6,472 bases of DNA from VGCC01 sp040381195 (GTDB lineage: Bacteria; Actinomycetota; Actinomycetes; S36-B12), in assembly GCA_040381195.1 (NCBI GenBank), contig JBEIHR010000100.1, forward strand, positions 1 through 6,472, read 5' to 3'. The notes beneath the pieces were generated by a model. That model saw only the letters and a list, made by a program, of their open reading frames with translations. It made no database searches and had not been told where the DNA came from. Below, one piece after another: positions 6,328 to 6,472 of the stretch. A program made the translations under genes and the position numbers. Position 1 is the first letter of the stretch; each line of letters opens with the position of its first letter.

Positions 6328-6472
6328 GTGAGCGGGCGGTATGCGGCGAGCATGGACGTCGCCACACTCGTCCGAGAATTCGAGATCGACACTGTCGGTG
6401 TCGAGTTACCTGCGCGATACAACATTGCTCCCACAACCGAGAACTACATCGTCACCGGGGATGGGCGCACTC
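6328..6472 (+). CDS. SRAP (HMCES/YedK) family abasic-site protein, N-terminal part, catalytic Cys2 replaced by Ser
   Basis: The first 48 codons of an SRAP domain protein; the rest lies beyond the window. The N-terminus reads (M)SGRYAAS, then a helix TLVREFEI (13-20) and ARYNIAPTTE (29-38), which are the standard opening blocks of the family (MCGRY/F ... YNIAPT, with the conserved Asn here Asn32). SRAP proteins crosslink covalently to abasic sites in single-stranded DNA through the amino group and thiol of Cys2, shielding the lesion. Here codon 2 is AGC (Ser), not TGC/TGT. The start cannot be moved to rescue a Cys: an in-frame TAG lies at 6316-6318, GTG 6328 is the only start codon between it and GRYA, and the next, ATG 6352 (Met9), would delete GRYA. 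The GTG follows a -10 box at leaderless spacing. Family assignment is good despite the short length; activity is in doubt. Confidence 0.82.
   Translation, partial: MSGRYAASMDVATLVREFEIDTVGVELPARYNIAPTTENYIVTGDGRT

Overview
This is a gene-dense, high-GC (by eye about two thirds G+C) stretch of an actinobacterial (Actinomycetota) chromosome. The evidence is the mycobacterial-type HisN, AroA and RsgA sequences, the CofH half of FO synthase (coenzyme F420 biosynthesis), heavy use of GTG starts, and -10 boxes of the TANNNT type placed directly before start codons. About 99% of the window is coding: only two gaps, 31 bp and 36 bp, are intergenic, and there is no stretch over 300 bases without a gene. 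I see no tRNA, rRNA, CRISPR, insertion sequence or long repeat.

Region 1 (1-2780, + strand) is a tightly coupled four-gene string. It holds the 3' end of an FO synthase CofH/FbiC-type gene, a DUF1185 'amino acid synthesis' family gene, a small EthD-like dimeric alpha/beta-barrel gene, and a cytochrome P450. The junctions overlap by 4, 1 and 4 bp, so the four are almost certainly co-translated. The set suggests a deazaflavin-linked or oxidative metabolic pathway whose substrate cannot be read from the sequence. This is the least conventional part of the window.

Region 2 (2781-6291) is conserved housekeeping. On the minus strand aroA (EPSP synthase) is translationally coupled to rsgA (ribosome-assembly GTPase), and hisN (histidinol-phosphatase) lies further on in the same direction. 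A small four-helix membrane protein gene (DUF2231) sits between rsgA and hisN on the opposite strand. Its 3' end overlaps rsgA by 17 bp and its 5' end diverges from hisN across 31 bp. hisN also ends directly against the P450 stop codon.

Region 3 (6328-6472, + strand) is the first 48 codons of an SRAP (HMCES/YedK) abasic-site protein, divergent from aroA. It carries Ser where the family has its catalytic Cys2.

The most coherent regulatory signal is that both divergent gaps carry the same arrangement on both strands: a TANNNT hexamer, exactly six bases, then GTG. Four genes (hisN, DUF2231, aroA, SRAP) therefore look leaderless, with transcription starting at the first base of the start codon. 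The genes of region 1 and rsgA are internal operon genes that rely on coupling; two of them have visible Shine-Dalgarno sequences.
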